Positions 48,308 to 57,404 of a stretch of 64,000 nt of DNA are shown here, piece by piece. This DNA is from Noviherbaspirillum galbum (GTDB taxonomy: Bacteria > Pseudomonadota > Gammaproteobacteria > Burkholderiales > Burkholderiaceae_D): the NCBI RefSeq assembly GCF_010974945.1, contig NZ_JAAIVB010000079.1, forward strand, positions 124,001-188,000. Reading direction: 5' to 3'. The position numbers and the translations under genes were made by a program. Every line of letters starts with the position of its first letter. Position 1 is the stretch's first letter. Under the pieces are notes generated by a model. The model ran no database searches and was not told the DNA's origin. It worked only from the letters and a program-made list of their open reading frames with translations.

Positions 48308-48937
48308 ATGAGCGATTTTCCCAAGGATATTTATACCGAGCCGTCGAACGTCGACGTCCGCACCCTGAACAACCTCGGCCCGCTGGGCCCCATGGCCGGC
48401 GTGTGGGAAGGCACGCGAGGGCTGGACATCAAGCCCAAGGCGGACGGCCCGCGCAAGCAGGCCTTCCACGAGCGCATCGAACTGCAACCCATCGATCCCG
48501 TCACCAACGGTCCGCAGCTTTTCTACGGCCTGCGCTACAACATCTTCATCACCAAGCCCAACCAGGTGAAGACCTACCACGAGCAGCTGGGATACTGGCT
48601 GTGGGAACCGGCCACGGGCAACATCATCCAGACGCTTGCCATTCCGCGCGGCCAGATCGCCATGGCGGTCGGCCAGGCCGGGCCGGACGACAAGAGCTTC
48701 GAGCTCGTCGCGCGCCGCGAATCGGAACACTGGGGCATCCGTTCCAATCCCTTCCTCGACCATGCGTTCAATACGGTGGAATACCGCATCAAGGTCACGA
48801 TCAACGAGGATGGCACCTGGGGCTACGAGGAAGACACGGTGATGATGATCCGCGGCAAGGAAGAACCCTTCCACCACCTCGACCGCAACCTCTTGCACAA
48901 GGTCGCGGAAGCGACGCCGAATCCGCTGGCGCGCTGA
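48308..48937 (+). CDS. Nitrobindin-like / FABP-type beta-barrel protein
   Basis: A 209-residue soluble protein. The segment LGPLGPMAGVWEGTRGLDIK near residue 25 matches the barrel-opening GxWxG pattern of the nitrobindin/DUF1794 haem-binding beta-barrel family. Alternating strands follow, with conserved HEQLGYWLWEPATGNIIQT. In related proteins a ferric haem is bound and reacts with NO or peroxynitrite; the haem-ligand histidine cannot be assigned with certainty here. It is followed 31 bases later by an unknown gene. Confidence 0.75.
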   Translation: MSDFPKDIYTEPSNVDVRTLNNLGPLGPMAGVWEGTRGLDIKPKADGPRKQAFHERIELQPIDPVTNGPQLFYGLRYNIFITKPNQVKTYHEQLGYWLWEPATGNIIQTLAIPRGQIAMAVGQAGPDDKSFELVARRESEHWGIRSNPFLDHAFNTVEYRIKVTINEDGTWGYEEDTVMMIRGKEEPFHHLDRNLLHKVAEATPNPLAR

Positions 48938-48968
48938 CATTCAAGGCACAGGCTCCCGGGAGAGCAGC

Positions 48969-49439
48969 ATGGAAAACTACCTCATCGTCCGCACCGACTT
49001 CTGGGTCATGGCGCTGCCGGATGACTGGACCCAGAAAGAATCGAAGGACACCAGCTCGCTGTACTTCGAAGCGGCCGATGGGGCCAAGGGCTTGTACATC
49101 AATGCCTGGCAGCTTGGAGGCGAGGACAGGCGCAGCGCGGTGCAGGTGGCGGGGGCGTTCAAGTCCAACGACCTGCGCCACCTGTTCTCCATGCCGGGCT
49201 ACGCCTGGCAGGTCGTCGCCGAAGCGAGCGAAGGGGATGACAAGAGCTGGCTGATGATGACCGACTGCCACGCGCGCGACAAATCCTATCGCGCCATCAG
49301 CAAGATCATTGCCGCGCCGCCGATCGTGGTGCGCGCCGCCTTCCACGACTACGGCTGCGCGGACTACGCGACATCCCAGCGGTATTTCGCCAACAGCGTC
49401 AGTTCCCTGAGGCTGGTCGAAAGCGACGAAGAGGAGTGA
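48969..49439 (+). CDS. Hypothetical 156-residue protein
   Basis: ATG 48969 with GGGAGAGCAGC upstream. The product begins MENYLIVRTDFWVMALPDDW and is soluble, acidic at the C-terminus (ESDEEE), with Trp-rich beta segments. It looks like a small alpha/beta domain of the kind annotated as conserved hypothetical in this order. It lies 31 bases after the nitrobindin-like gene, so the two probably form an operon ending at the hairpin 49482-49509. Confidence 0.75.
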   Translation: MENYLIVRTDFWVMALPDDWTQKESKDTSSLYFEAADGAKGLYINAWQLGGEDRRSAVQVAGAFKSNDLRHLFSMPGYAWQVVAEASEGDDKSWLMMTDCHARDKSYRAISKIIAAPPIVVRAAFHDYGCADYATSQRYFANSVSSLRLVESDEEE

Positions 49440-49481
49440 CCCGGCCGCCCGGTACACTGGGCACAACACCGGCCACAAATG

Positions 49482-49509
49482 AAAAAACCCGGCATTTGCC
49501 GGGTTTTTT
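49482..49509. terminator. Bidirectional terminator
   Basis: A6-CCCGGC (49482-49493), loop ATTT, GCCGGG-T6 (49498-49509). A symmetric hairpin with A/T tracts on both sides serves the unknown gene and the converging porin gene. Confidence 0.9.
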
Positions 49510-49524
49510 GCGTCGCGGGCAGGC

Positions 49525-50622
49525 TTAGAAGCGGTGGCGGATGCCGAGGCCGAAGCTGTTGCCGCTGTCGCGGTTGGTGATGCGGTCGTTCATGACGATC
49601 GCGTAGAGGTCGGTACGCTTGGACATGTCGTAGTCGTAGCCGATCGACGTGGTGTTGCGCTTCTGGTCGGCGCCGATCGCCGAGCCGGTGCGCTTGGTGT
49701 TCGCCCAGGAAGCGAGCACCTTGCCGGCGCCCACGGGCGCGGACAGGCCGAGCGACAGGGTCTTGTCGTCGAGCGCGATGTCATGCGAGGTCTGGCCATA
49801 GGTCGCGAACAGCTTGACCACGCTCAGGTCGTAGGTGCCGCCCAGCATCCAGGCCTTCTGCTCGGTGGCGGTCAGGCCGGTGGGCAGGGGAATGTTGCCC
49901 GCGGGCTGGACGTTGTTGGCCGGGACGTTCAGCGGGTTGTTGACCTTGACGTTGTGGTAGAAGCCGGTCAGTGCCAGCGGGCCGGCAAAGTACAGGAAGT
50001 TGGCGCCGACGTTGCGCTTGCTGTTGTCGCCAGGGACTTCGCCGAGCTGGTAATGGATGTTCGCGCTGAAGCCGCCGAAGTTCGGCGTGGTGTAGATGAT
50101 CTCGTTGCTCCAGCCGGTGTCGCCGGCGAGCGAGTTGGTCCAGCCCGAGGCGTTGAACAGCGGCACGTCCGCGTGCAGGATCAGCGGCGCGAAGGTGAAG
50201 GAGTCGCCGAAGGGATTGAACAGGATGGTCGGCAGGAAGTTGGGCGCGAGGTCGCGGCCGATGGAAATGCCGCCGAAGCTGCCGGTGAGGCCGACGTTGG
50301 CGTCGCGCGAGAACAGCGTGTCGCCGGGGAAGCGGCCCTGGCGGCCAGTGTCGGCCTGGATGAAGCTGGTCAGCTTGAAGTTGGCCTTCAGTCCGCCGCC
50401 GAGGTCCTCCGTGCCCTTGAAGCCGAACCACGAGGTCGTCATGCCGCCGCTGTTGAGCACGCGGCTGCTGGACGCGTCGCCCGCCATGCGCATGGAGCCG
50501 ACGTAGTTGTCGACCAGGCCGCTGACGGTGACGTTGGTTTGCGCCATGGCCGGCGCGGCGAACGCGCCGGCCAGTGCGGCGGCGGTCAAGACCTTCTTCA
50601 AATGTTTCCCCTTCGATTGCAT
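49525..50622 (-). CDS. Gram-negative porin (Burkholderia OmpC/Porin_4 type)
   Basis: A 365-residue outer-membrane porin. A Sec signal peptide of 27 residues ends at AMAQ. The mature chain starts TNVTVSGLVDNYVG and continues with alternating beta strands, the loop motif NSRLGFKGTEDLGGG-like (SWFGFKGTEDLGGGLKANFK), and a terminal Phe (GLGIRHRF), the usual BAM signal. ATG 50622 has AGGAG upstream. It lies 127 bases after guaD on the same strand, so it may be a purine-linked diffusion pore, but this is only positional. Confidence 0.92.
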   Translation of the reverse strand: MQSKGKHLKKVLTAAALAGAFAAPAMAQTNVTVSGLVDNYVGSMRMAGDASSSRVLNSGGMTTSWFGFKGTEDLGGGLKANFKLTSFIQADTGRQGRFPGDTLFSRDANVGLTGSFGGISIGRDLAPNFLPTILFNPFGDSFTFAPLILHADVPLFNASGWTNSLAGDTGWSNEIIYTTPNFGGFSANIHYQLGEVPGDNSKRNVGANFLYFAGPLALTGFYHNVKVNNPLNVPANNVQPAGNIPLPTGLTATEQKAWMLGGTYDLSVVKLFATYGQTSHDIALDDKTLSLGLSAPVGAGKVLASWANTKRTGSAIGADQKRNTTSIGYDYDMSKRTDLYAIVMNDRITNRDSGNSFGLGIRHRF

Positions 50623-50749
50623 GACGGCTCCTAAGTTGATGGTGTTGTTGATCGGGAAGCTTCCCCGTGCGTTGATGAACCTGTTATCCCTCTCCTGCCC
50701 GCAAGCGCCTCGTTGCCGGTCCAACCCGGCGCCCGCGGACCTCCCGCAT

Positions 50750-52087
50750 TCATGCCTGCTGCCCCGCGCGCGCATGCACCTGCCTGCCCGCGCTGTAGGT
50801 CGACGCCACTGCGCGGTCGTCGCCCAGCAGCGCGAACGCGAACAGCAGCTCTTCCAGGCTCTCGCAACGCCCGGTGCGCCGCGCCAGCAAGGGCGTGGCT
50901 TTCGGATCGAGCATCACGAAGTCGGCTTCCGCGCCAGGCGCGAAATTGCCTATCGTTCCCTCCAGCTGCATGCTGCGCGCGCCTCCCAGCGTCGCCATGT
51001 GGAACATGCGCAGCGCCGGCAGGTAAGTCCCCCCGAGCCGCGCCACCTTGTACACCTCGTTCATGGTCTGCAGCATCGAGAACGAGGTGCCGCCTCCGAC
51101 ATCGGTCGCCAGCGCCATCGGGACCTGCATGGCATCCGCTTTCGCGAAGTCGAACAGGCCGCTGCCGAGGAAAAGATTCGATGTGGGGCAGATCGACGCC
51201 GCGGACGCGGTTTCGCGCATGCGCCTGCGATCGGCATCGTCGAGCCAGATGCAGTGCGCGTACATCGCGCGGGGACGCATCATGCCATAGTGGTCGTAAA
51301 CATCAAGATAGCTGCGAGATTCCGGAAACAGGGACTTGACCCAGGCGACCTCGTCGGTGTTTTCCGCGACGTGCGTCTGGAGGAAGGTGTCAGGATACTC
51401 GCGAGCAAGTTCCCCGGCAAGCCGGAGTTGTTTTTCCGTCGACGTCGGCGCGAAGCGTGGCGTGATCGCATACAGCTGCCGTCCGTTGTTGTGCCACTTC
51501 TTGATCAATTCCTCCGATTCGCGTATGCCGCCTTCGGCCGTATCGCGCAGGAACTCGGGGCAGTTGCGGTCCATCAGGATCTTCCCCGCCACCATGCGCA
51601 GGTTGCGCTTCTCGCTCTCCGCGAAGAAGGCATTGACGGACGAGGGGTGGACGGTGCAGTACACCATGGCGGTCGTTGTGCCGCAGCGGAGCAGCTCGTC
51701 GAGGAAGAAGCGCGCCACCTCGGCCGCGTGTTCCTCGTCGAGGAACTTGCGTTCGGTGGGAAAGGTGTAGGTCTCCAGCCATGGCAGCAGCCCGGGCGCC
51801 GGCGAGGCGATCATGTCCGTCTGCGGATAATGGATGTGCGTGTCGATGAAGCCGGGCACGATGAGCCGGCCGCGATGGTCCTCGATGGACACGCCCTCCG
51901 GCACGCTGGCGCGCAGGACGGCGTAATCGCCGGCTGCCAGCACGCGGCCTTCCCGCACGATCAGCAGGCCATCTTCATGCCAGGCATGGGCGCGCTCCTC
52001 GAACGCCGGGTCGGCGGTAAAGTGCAGGATGCTGGCGCGATAGGCCTGGCAGTCCTGCGGCGATGATGTTGCGGACGTCAAGTTCAT
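50750..52087 (-). CDS. guaD: Guanine deaminase
   Basis: A 445-residue metal-dependent amidohydrolase converting guanine to xanthine. The metal motif is PGFIDTHIHYPQTDM. Further conserved parts are CGTTTAMVYCTVHP, QTHVAENTDEVAWV and ALATDVGGGTSFSML with the catalytic Asp. Length is normal. ATG 52087 (MNLTSATSS) has AGGA 7 bases upstream; a TTG seven codons earlier is possible. It is the fourth gene after xdhA-xdhB-xdhC and feeds xanthine dehydrogenase. Confidence 0.95.
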   Translation of the reverse strand: MNLTSATSSPQDCQAYRASILHFTADPAFEERAHAWHEDGLLIVREGRVLAAGDYAVLRASVPEGVSIEDHRGRLIVPGFIDTHIHYPQTDMIASPAPGLLPWLETYTFPTERKFLDEEHAAEVARFFLDELLRCGTTTAMVYCTVHPSSVNAFFAESEKRNLRMVAGKILMDRNCPEFLRDTAEGGIRESEELIKKWHNNGRQLYAITPRFAPTSTEKQLRLAGELAREYPDTFLQTHVAENTDEVAWVKSLFPESRSYLDVYDHYGMMRPRAMYAHCIWLDDADRRRMRETASAASICPTSNLFLGSGLFDFAKADAMQVPMALATDVGGGTSFSMLQTMNEVYKVARLGGTYLPALRMFHMATLGGARSMQLEGTIGNFAPGAEADFVMLDPKATPLLARRTGRCESLEELLFAFALLGDDRAVASTYSAGRQVHARAGQQA

Positions 52088-52142
52088 TCCTTTTTCCTGG
52101 TGTTTCAACTTCCTCTTCCCCGTCTGGAAGGAAGGGGAGGCG

Positions 52143-53171
52143 CTATGCGTGCGCCTCGATTTGCGTGCGTTCGGTCGCGCTGGCAGCGGCCTCCCAGACC
52201 ATCAGCAGTTGCGCCGTCACCGAGGCGGCGATCACTGCCGGCTGCTTGCCGGCGATGCCGGGCAGGCCGATCGGGCAAACCATGTCTTGCAGGCGCAGGC
52301 TGTCGATGCCGCGCTCGCGCAGGCGATGCTCGAACTGCATGCGCTTGGTCTTCGAGCCGATCAGGCCGAACCACGCCACGCCGCGGCGGCGCAGGATGGC
52401 TTCCGCCAGCGCCTGGTCCAGCGCATGGCTGTGAGTCATGACGAGATAGCTGGCGCCGTCGCGGGCGGAGGCGACCACGGCCTCCGGCGTGTCGGTCGCC
52501 TCGACCGTCACGTTGGCGGGCAACGTGACCGGAAATTCTTCCTCGCGCTCATCGACCCAGGTGACATGGCAGGGCAGGCCGGCGAGCGCCTGCACGATGG
52601 CCGCCCCGACATGGCCCGCGCCGAACAGGATGAGGTGGGGCCGGTAGGCGAGGCAGGGGTCGACCAGCCAGCGCTGGCCCGCCCCATCCTTGAGCAGGCG
52701 GCAGGGCGCGTCCCGCTCGATGTCGTCAAAGCCTAGCGGTCGCGTTCCCGGCTGCAGGGCGCCGCTTGCGTCCAGCAAGGAGAACGTTTCCGGCGTGTCG
52801 AGCGGCACCAGCCGCCAGCTGTCTTCCCGTGCGCGCCAACGGCCCGCCAGCGTGGAAAAGGCCGCATGCTCCGGTTTGCCGACGCGTTCGAAGGCGAGTT
52901 GCACCACGCCGCCGCAGCATTGCCCGAGGCTGGGTCCGAGCGGAAAGCGCTCGAGCCGGCGCGGCGTGCCGCCGGCCAGCATGTCGCGCGCGATCTCGCA
53001 TGCCCGCATCTCGAGATGGCCGCCGCCGATGGTGTCGAACTGCGCGACCTCGGTCACCACCATCTTCGCGCCCGGCTCGCGCGGACCCGAGCCTTGCACC
53101 GCGGCGACAGTCACGAGGATGGCCGGCGTGCCGTGCGGCGCGAGCGCCTGGAGGGCGGAAAGCCAGTGCAT
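52143..53171 (-). CDS. xdhC: Xanthine dehydrogenase accessory protein XdhC
   Basis: A 342-residue accessory protein that protects and inserts the sulfurated molybdenum cofactor into XDH. The N-terminal XdhC/CoxI domain carries VQGSGPREPGAKMVV and IGGGHLE, then QCCGGVV. The C-terminal Rossmann domain has LILFGAGHVGAAIVQAL. ATG 53171 lies one base after the xdhB stop, so translation is coupled. The longer frame upstream is inside xdhB and is noise. Confidence 0.95.
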   Translation of the reverse strand: MHWLSALQALAPHGTPAILVTVAAVQGSGPREPGAKMVVTEVAQFDTIGGGHLEMRACEIARDMLAGGTPRRLERFPLGPSLGQCCGGVVQLAFERVGKPEHAAFSTLAGRWRAREDSWRLVPLDTPETFSLLDASGALQPGTRPLGFDDIERDAPCRLLKDGAGQRWLVDPCLAYRPHLILFGAGHVGAAIVQALAGLPCHVTWVDEREEEFPVTLPANVTVEATDTPEAVVASARDGASYLVMTHSHALDQALAEAILRRRGVAWFGLIGSKTKRMQFEHRLRERGIDSLRLQDMVCPIGLPGIAGKQPAVIAASVTAQLLMVWEAAASATERTQIEAHA

Positions 53172-53172
53172 G

Positions 53173-55536
53173 TCAGGCTCCGGCGGCGCGGGAGCGCACC
53201 GCGTCGACGGCGTCGAGGATGGCTTCGCTGGTGGCCGGGGCCTGAAGCGGCGGGTCGACCCGGTTGCCGCCGACTGCGGCGATCGCGTCGCGGATGGCGA
53301 AGAAGACCGAGAAGGGCAGCAGCAGCGGCGGCTCGCCGACCGCCTTGGAGCGGTGGATGCTGTCCGAGGCATTGCTGTTCTTGAACAGGCGGACACGAAA
53401 GTCTTGCGGGCAGTCCGACACGCCGGGGATCTTGTAGGTGGAGGGCGCATGCGTCATCAGCTTGCCCTGCTTGTTCCACCACAGTTCTTCGGTGGTGAGC
53501 CAGCCCATGCCCTGGATGAAGCCGCCTTCCACCTGGCCGATGTCGATCGCCGGGTTCAGCGAATTGCCGGCGTCGTAGAGCGCGTCGGCGCGCAGCAGCT
53601 TCCATTCTCCGGTCAGCGTATCCACCACCACTTCGGACACCGCCGCGCCGTAGGCATAGTAGAAGAAGGGATGGCCGGTCATGGTCTTCGCGTCCCAGTG
53701 CAGGCCGGGCGTGGCATAGAAGCCGTCCGACCAGAGCTGGGCGCGGGCGAGGTAGGCTTCCTGCACCACTTTTGGAAATTCCAGCGTCTGCCCGCCGGCA
53801 TGGACCATGCCGCCGGCGAACGTCACCGAAGAGACGGGCACGTCGTGGCGCTGGGCGACGAAGGCAGCAAGCCGGTCGCGCACCTTGCGCGCGGCATCCT
53901 GCGCCGCCTTGCCGTTCAGGTCGGCGCCGGTCGAGGCCGCGGTGGCCGAGGTATTGGCGACCTTGCTGGTGTCAGTGGCGGTCACGCGCACCGCGGACAG
54001 ATCGACGCCGAGCTCATGCGCCACCACCTGGGCCACCTTGGTATTGATGCCCTGGCCCATCTCGGTGCCGCCATGGTTGACCAGCACCGAGCCATCCACG
54101 TAGACATGCACCAGGGCGCCGGCCTGGTTGAGGTGGCTGACGTTGAAGGCGATGCCGAACTTCACCGGCGTCAGCGCCAGGCCCTTCTTCAGCACCGGGC
54201 TTGCGGCGTTGTATGCCTGCACCTGCGCGCGGCGGCGGCGGTATTCGCTGCTGGCCTCGAGTTCGGCCACGAGTTCATGGATGACGTTGTCCTCGACCTT
54301 CTGGCCATAGGGCGTGACGTTGCGTCCCTCGGCGTCGTCGCGGCCATAGAAGTTGGCCTTGCGAACGTCGAGCGCATCCGTGCCGAGGTCGCGCGCGATG
54401 TTGTCGAGCACGTATTCGATGGCAATCGCGCCCTGCGGTCCGCCGAAGCCGCGGAAGGCGGTATTGGACTGGGTATTGGTCTTGCCGCACATGGCCATGA
54501 TGTCCACGTCCGACAGGTAATAGGCATTGTCGAAGTGGCAGACGGCGCGCGTTGCGACCGGGCCGGACAGGTCGGCGGAATAGCCCGCGCGGGAAACCAT
54601 CTCCACCCTGGCGGCGAGAATGCGGCCGGTGTCGTCGTAGCCGATCTCGTATTCGTAATGGAAGCAGTGCCGCTTGCCGGTGACCAACATGTCGTCGTCG
54701 CGGTCGGCCCGCAGCTTGACCGGACGCTTGAGCCGGGCGGCCGCGATCGAGGCCGCGGCGGCCCACAGCGCGGACTGCGATTCCTTGCCGCCGAAGCCGC
54801 CGCCCATGCGCCGGCATTCCACCACCACGTTGTGCGAATGCAGCCCGAGCGCGTGCGCCACCACGTGCTGCATTTCGGAGGGATGCTGGGTCGAGCAGAA
54901 CACGTGCATGCCTTGCCCTTCCTTGGGCACCGCATAGGAGATTTGCCCCTCGAGGTAAAACTGTTCCTGTCCGCCGACGTAGAGTTCGCCCTTGAACTTG
55001 CGCGGCGCGGCGTCGAAGGCATCCTTGAACCGGCCGCGCGCCAAGCGCATCGGCGGCAGCACGAAGGACTGCGCCTGCTTCGCAGCCTGCGGCGTCAGGA
55101 TGGCCGGCAGGTCCTCATAGTCTATCGTTGCCATCCGCGCGGCGCGGCGGGCGTTGTCATGCGTGTCGGCGACGACGATGAACATCGGCTGGCCAACGTA
55201 CTGCACCAGGCCGTCGGCGAAGATAGGATCGTCGTGGATGATGGGGCCGCAATCGTTGACGCCCGGGATGTCGGCGGCGGCATACACCGCGACTACGCCA
55301 GGCGACGCCCTGACGGCGTCGAAGCCGATGCCGCGGATGCGCGCGTGGGCGCGCTGCGACAGGCCGAGCGCCGCATGCAGGGTGCCTTGCAGTTCGGGAA
55401 TGTCGTCGGTGTACGTCGCTTCGCCGAGCACGTGCAGCACGGCGGATTCATGCGGGCGCGGCAGGCCGACCTCGGTCCACGAACCGGTTCCGGTCTCGGC
55501 GCCTTGCTGCAGGAAGGATTCTGTCTGGGTATTCAT
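53173..55536 (-). CDS. xdhB: Xanthine dehydrogenase, molybdopterin-binding subunit
   Basis: A 787-residue large subunit binding the molybdenum cofactor, which hydroxylates hypoxanthine and xanthine to urate. Motifs visible: GEATYTDDIPELQGTLHAA, the cofactor loop GGGFGGKES, RGFGGPQGAIAIEYVLD, and GTEMGQGINTKVAQV. The C-terminal catalytic-glutamate region (KAVGEPPLLL) is also present. Length matches the bacterial two-subunit enzyme (Rhodobacter-type XdhAB). ATG 55536 (MNTQTESFLQQ) is used. It is 37 bases after xdhA. Confidence 0.97.
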   Translation of the reverse strand: MNTQTESFLQQGAETGTGSWTEVGLPRPHESAVLHVLGEATYTDDIPELQGTLHAALGLSQRAHARIRGIGFDAVRASPGVVAVYAAADIPGVNDCGPIIHDDPIFADGLVQYVGQPMFIVVADTHDNARRAARMATIDYEDLPAILTPQAAKQAQSFVLPPMRLARGRFKDAFDAAPRKFKGELYVGGQEQFYLEGQISYAVPKEGQGMHVFCSTQHPSEMQHVVAHALGLHSHNVVVECRRMGGGFGGKESQSALWAAAASIAAARLKRPVKLRADRDDDMLVTGKRHCFHYEYEIGYDDTGRILAARVEMVSRAGYSADLSGPVATRAVCHFDNAYYLSDVDIMAMCGKTNTQSNTAFRGFGGPQGAIAIEYVLDNIARDLGTDALDVRKANFYGRDDAEGRNVTPYGQKVEDNVIHELVAELEASSEYRRRRAQVQAYNAASPVLKKGLALTPVKFGIAFNVSHLNQAGALVHVYVDGSVLVNHGGTEMGQGINTKVAQVVAHELGVDLSAVRVTATDTSKVANTSATAASTGADLNGKAAQDAARKVRDRLAAFVAQRHDVPVSSVTFAGGMVHAGGQTLEFPKVVQEAYLARAQLWSDGFYATPGLHWDAKTMTGHPFFYYAYGAAVSEVVVDTLTGEWKLLRADALYDAGNSLNPAIDIGQVEGGFIQGMGWLTTEELWWNKQGKLMTHAPSTYKIPGVSDCPQDFRVRLFKNSNASDSIHRSKAVGEPPLLLPFSVFFAIRDAIAAVGGNRVDPPLQAPATSEAILDAVDAVRSRAAGA

Positions 55537-55573
55537 GATGTTTTCACTATTCTCGGCACGTCGGGCAACCGCC

Positions 55574-57076
55574 TCAGGCAACGTTGAGCGCAAAGGCATT
55601 CACGGCGTCCGCAGCGAGCGGCGCGTCGGGACGGGTTTCGAACCAGAAGCGGCGCAGCAGGTTTTGTGCTGTCTTCATGCGGTAACCGCTGGAGGCGCGC
55701 ATGTCGCTCAGCGGGGTGTAATCCTGCGCCAGGGCGGCAACGGCCGCATTGAGGGCGTCCTCGTTCCATTCGCGGCCGGCCAGCGCGGCTTCGGCAAGCG
55801 GCGCGCGGCGCGAGGTCGCGGCCATGCCGCCGAAGGCGATGCGCGCTTCCCGCACCTGGCGGCCGTCTGCCTCCATCGTCAGGGCAAAGGCGGCGCAGAC
55901 GGCGGAGATGTCCTGGTCGAATCGCTTCGCCAGCTTGTAGGTACGGAAGCGCAGTTCCGGCGCGGGCAGGGGCACGCGCACCGCCTGCACGATTTCAGCG
56001 GGTCCCAGGTCCTTCTTCTGGTAATCCAGGTAGAAGTCTTCCAGCGGCATGACGCGCTGGCCATCCTTGCTGGCGAGGACGATGCGCGCGCCCAGGGCGA
56101 TCAGCCAGGGCGCGGAGTCGCCGATGGGCGAGCCGTTGGCGACGTTGCCGACCAGGGTACCGGCGTTGCGGATGGGCAGGGAAGCGAAGCGCTGGCGCAG
56201 TTCCGAGAGCTCCTTGCCGTAGTGCCGGCAGGCCGCCGCGTAGGCATCCTCTAGGGTCACCGCCGCGCCGATCTCGAGCATGCCGTCCGCTTCGCTGACG
56301 CGCTGCAGTTCGGCCACCTGGTTGATGTACAGGACGTCGCCGAGATCGCGCATCTGCTTGGTGACCCACAGGCCGACGTCGGTGGAGCCCGACAGGATGG
56401 TGGCCTGGGGATGGTCGGCGCGCGCCTGGAGCAGTTGTTCGAGCGTGAGCGGCACCAGGAAGGAGGCATCGTCGCGGGTATAGCGCAGCATGCCGTCGCG
56501 CTGGATGCCTTTGAGCGTCTCCGCCAGCGCGGCGCGGTCGAAGGCGGCACGCGGCATTTCCATCATGCGGCCGGCGGCGTCGATGATCGGCCGGTAGCCG
56601 GTGCAGCGGCACAGGTTGCCGGACAGCGCGTCGTCGATCTCGCGCCTTGCGGGCTTGTGGCCAGCGAGGTCGCCGCAAGCGCTGGCTTCCGCATCCTTCT
56701 TCAGGTACAGGCCCCAGAGCGACATGACGAAGCCGGGGGTGCAGAAACCGCATTGCGAGCCGTGGCATTCCACCATGGCTTGCTGGACCGGGTGAAGTTC
56801 GCCGTCCCGCTGCAGGTCTTCGACGGTGAACAGCGCGCGGCCGTCGAGCGTCGGCAGGAACTGGATGCAGGAATTGACCGCCTTGAATTCGACGCCATCG
56901 CCCTTGAGTTCGCCGACCACGACGGTGCAGGCGCCGCAGTCGCCCTCCGCGCATCCTTCCTTGGTGCCGGTGCAGTGCCGGTCTTCGCGCAGGTGCTGCA
57001 GGATGGTGCGGGTGGGATGGGCGTCGTCGACGGTCCGGACTTCGCCACGATAAAAGAAACGTATGGGTTGGGACAT
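55574..57076 (-). CDS. xdhA: Xanthine dehydrogenase, FeS/FAD subunit
   Basis: A 500-residue small subunit. The plant-type [2Fe-2S] cluster is at [17 protein letters not shown]. The second cluster is at [11 protein letters not shown] and [10 protein letters not shown]. From about residue 190 a FAD-binding domain follows ([36 protein letters not shown]). It passes electrons from the Mo site to NAD+. ATG 57076 ([14 protein letters not shown]) is chosen. It is the first gene of xdhABC-guaD. Confidence 0.97.
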   Translation of the reverse strand: MSQPIRFFYRGEVRTVDDAHPTRTILQHLREDRHCTGTKEGCAEGDCGACTVVVGELKGDGVEFKAVNSCIQFLPTLDGRALFTVEDLQRDGELHPVQQAMVECHGSQCGFCTPGFVMSLWGLYLKKDAEASACGDLAGHKPARREIDDALSGNLCRCTGYRPIIDAAGRMMEMPRAAFDRAALAETLKGIQRDGMLRYTRDDASFLVPLTLEQLLQARADHPQATILSGSTDVGLWVTKQMRDLGDVLYINQVAELQRVSEADGMLEIGAAVTLEDAYAAACRHYGKELSELRQRFASLPIRNAGTLVGNVANGSPIGDSAPWLIALGARIVLASKDGQRVMPLEDFYLDYQKKDLGPAEIVQAVRVPLPAPELRFRTYKLAKRFDQDISAVCAAFALTMEADGRQVREARIAFGGMAATSRRAPLAEAALAGREWNEDALNAAVAALAQDYTPLSDMRASSGYRMKTAQNLLRRFWFETRPDAPLAADAVNAFALNVA

Positions 57077-57404
57077 GCTCACTCCGCCATTGCTTATCAC
57101 TGTGGACGCACTTTAGCACCGGCTCCCGGGAAGGCTATACGTCAAACGTGATGGACGGTATCCGGTGGGCGGAATATGCATCTTTCCGGTGCCGGCGGCT
57201 CGCCTCCTTGCAGATCATGCAAGAAACCTGCCAAAAGGGATTCCCGGCCGGGCAATACCCGATATATGCCGCCGCATATACGCACCTGCCACCCCGGCTC
57301 GCTGAACTTTCCGGCCGTCATTGAAACAGAGATGCCGGTTCTTGCGCGAGGCTGGGTGCGATCCCGGCGCCGTGCCCGTCTCCCTCCACTCGTAAAGGCA
57401 AGCC
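57077..57404. other. Divergent region between xdhA and ankyrin gene
   Basis: 328 bases without a gene. They contain the palindrome at 57263-57280 and a second GAATATGC octamer at 57172-57179 that also occurs at 46548-46555. No ribosome site or protein is seen here. Confidence 0.6.
57263..57280. promoter_or_regulatory. Palindromic operator candidate upstream of xdhA
   Basis: A perfect TATATGC-CGCC-GCATATA (7-bp arms, 4-base centre). It lies 187 bases before xdhA and 125 before the ankyrin gene. Its left arm plus centre (ATATGCCGCC) is repeated before uraD-allC. Confidence 0.6.

Noticed and set aside
52690-55587. A 965-codon plus-strand open frame across xdhB and xdhC
   Set aside because: It is antisense to genes with clear molybdenum-enzyme motifs; its product is Arg/His/Gly-rich with no family. 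It is a GC-driven shadow.
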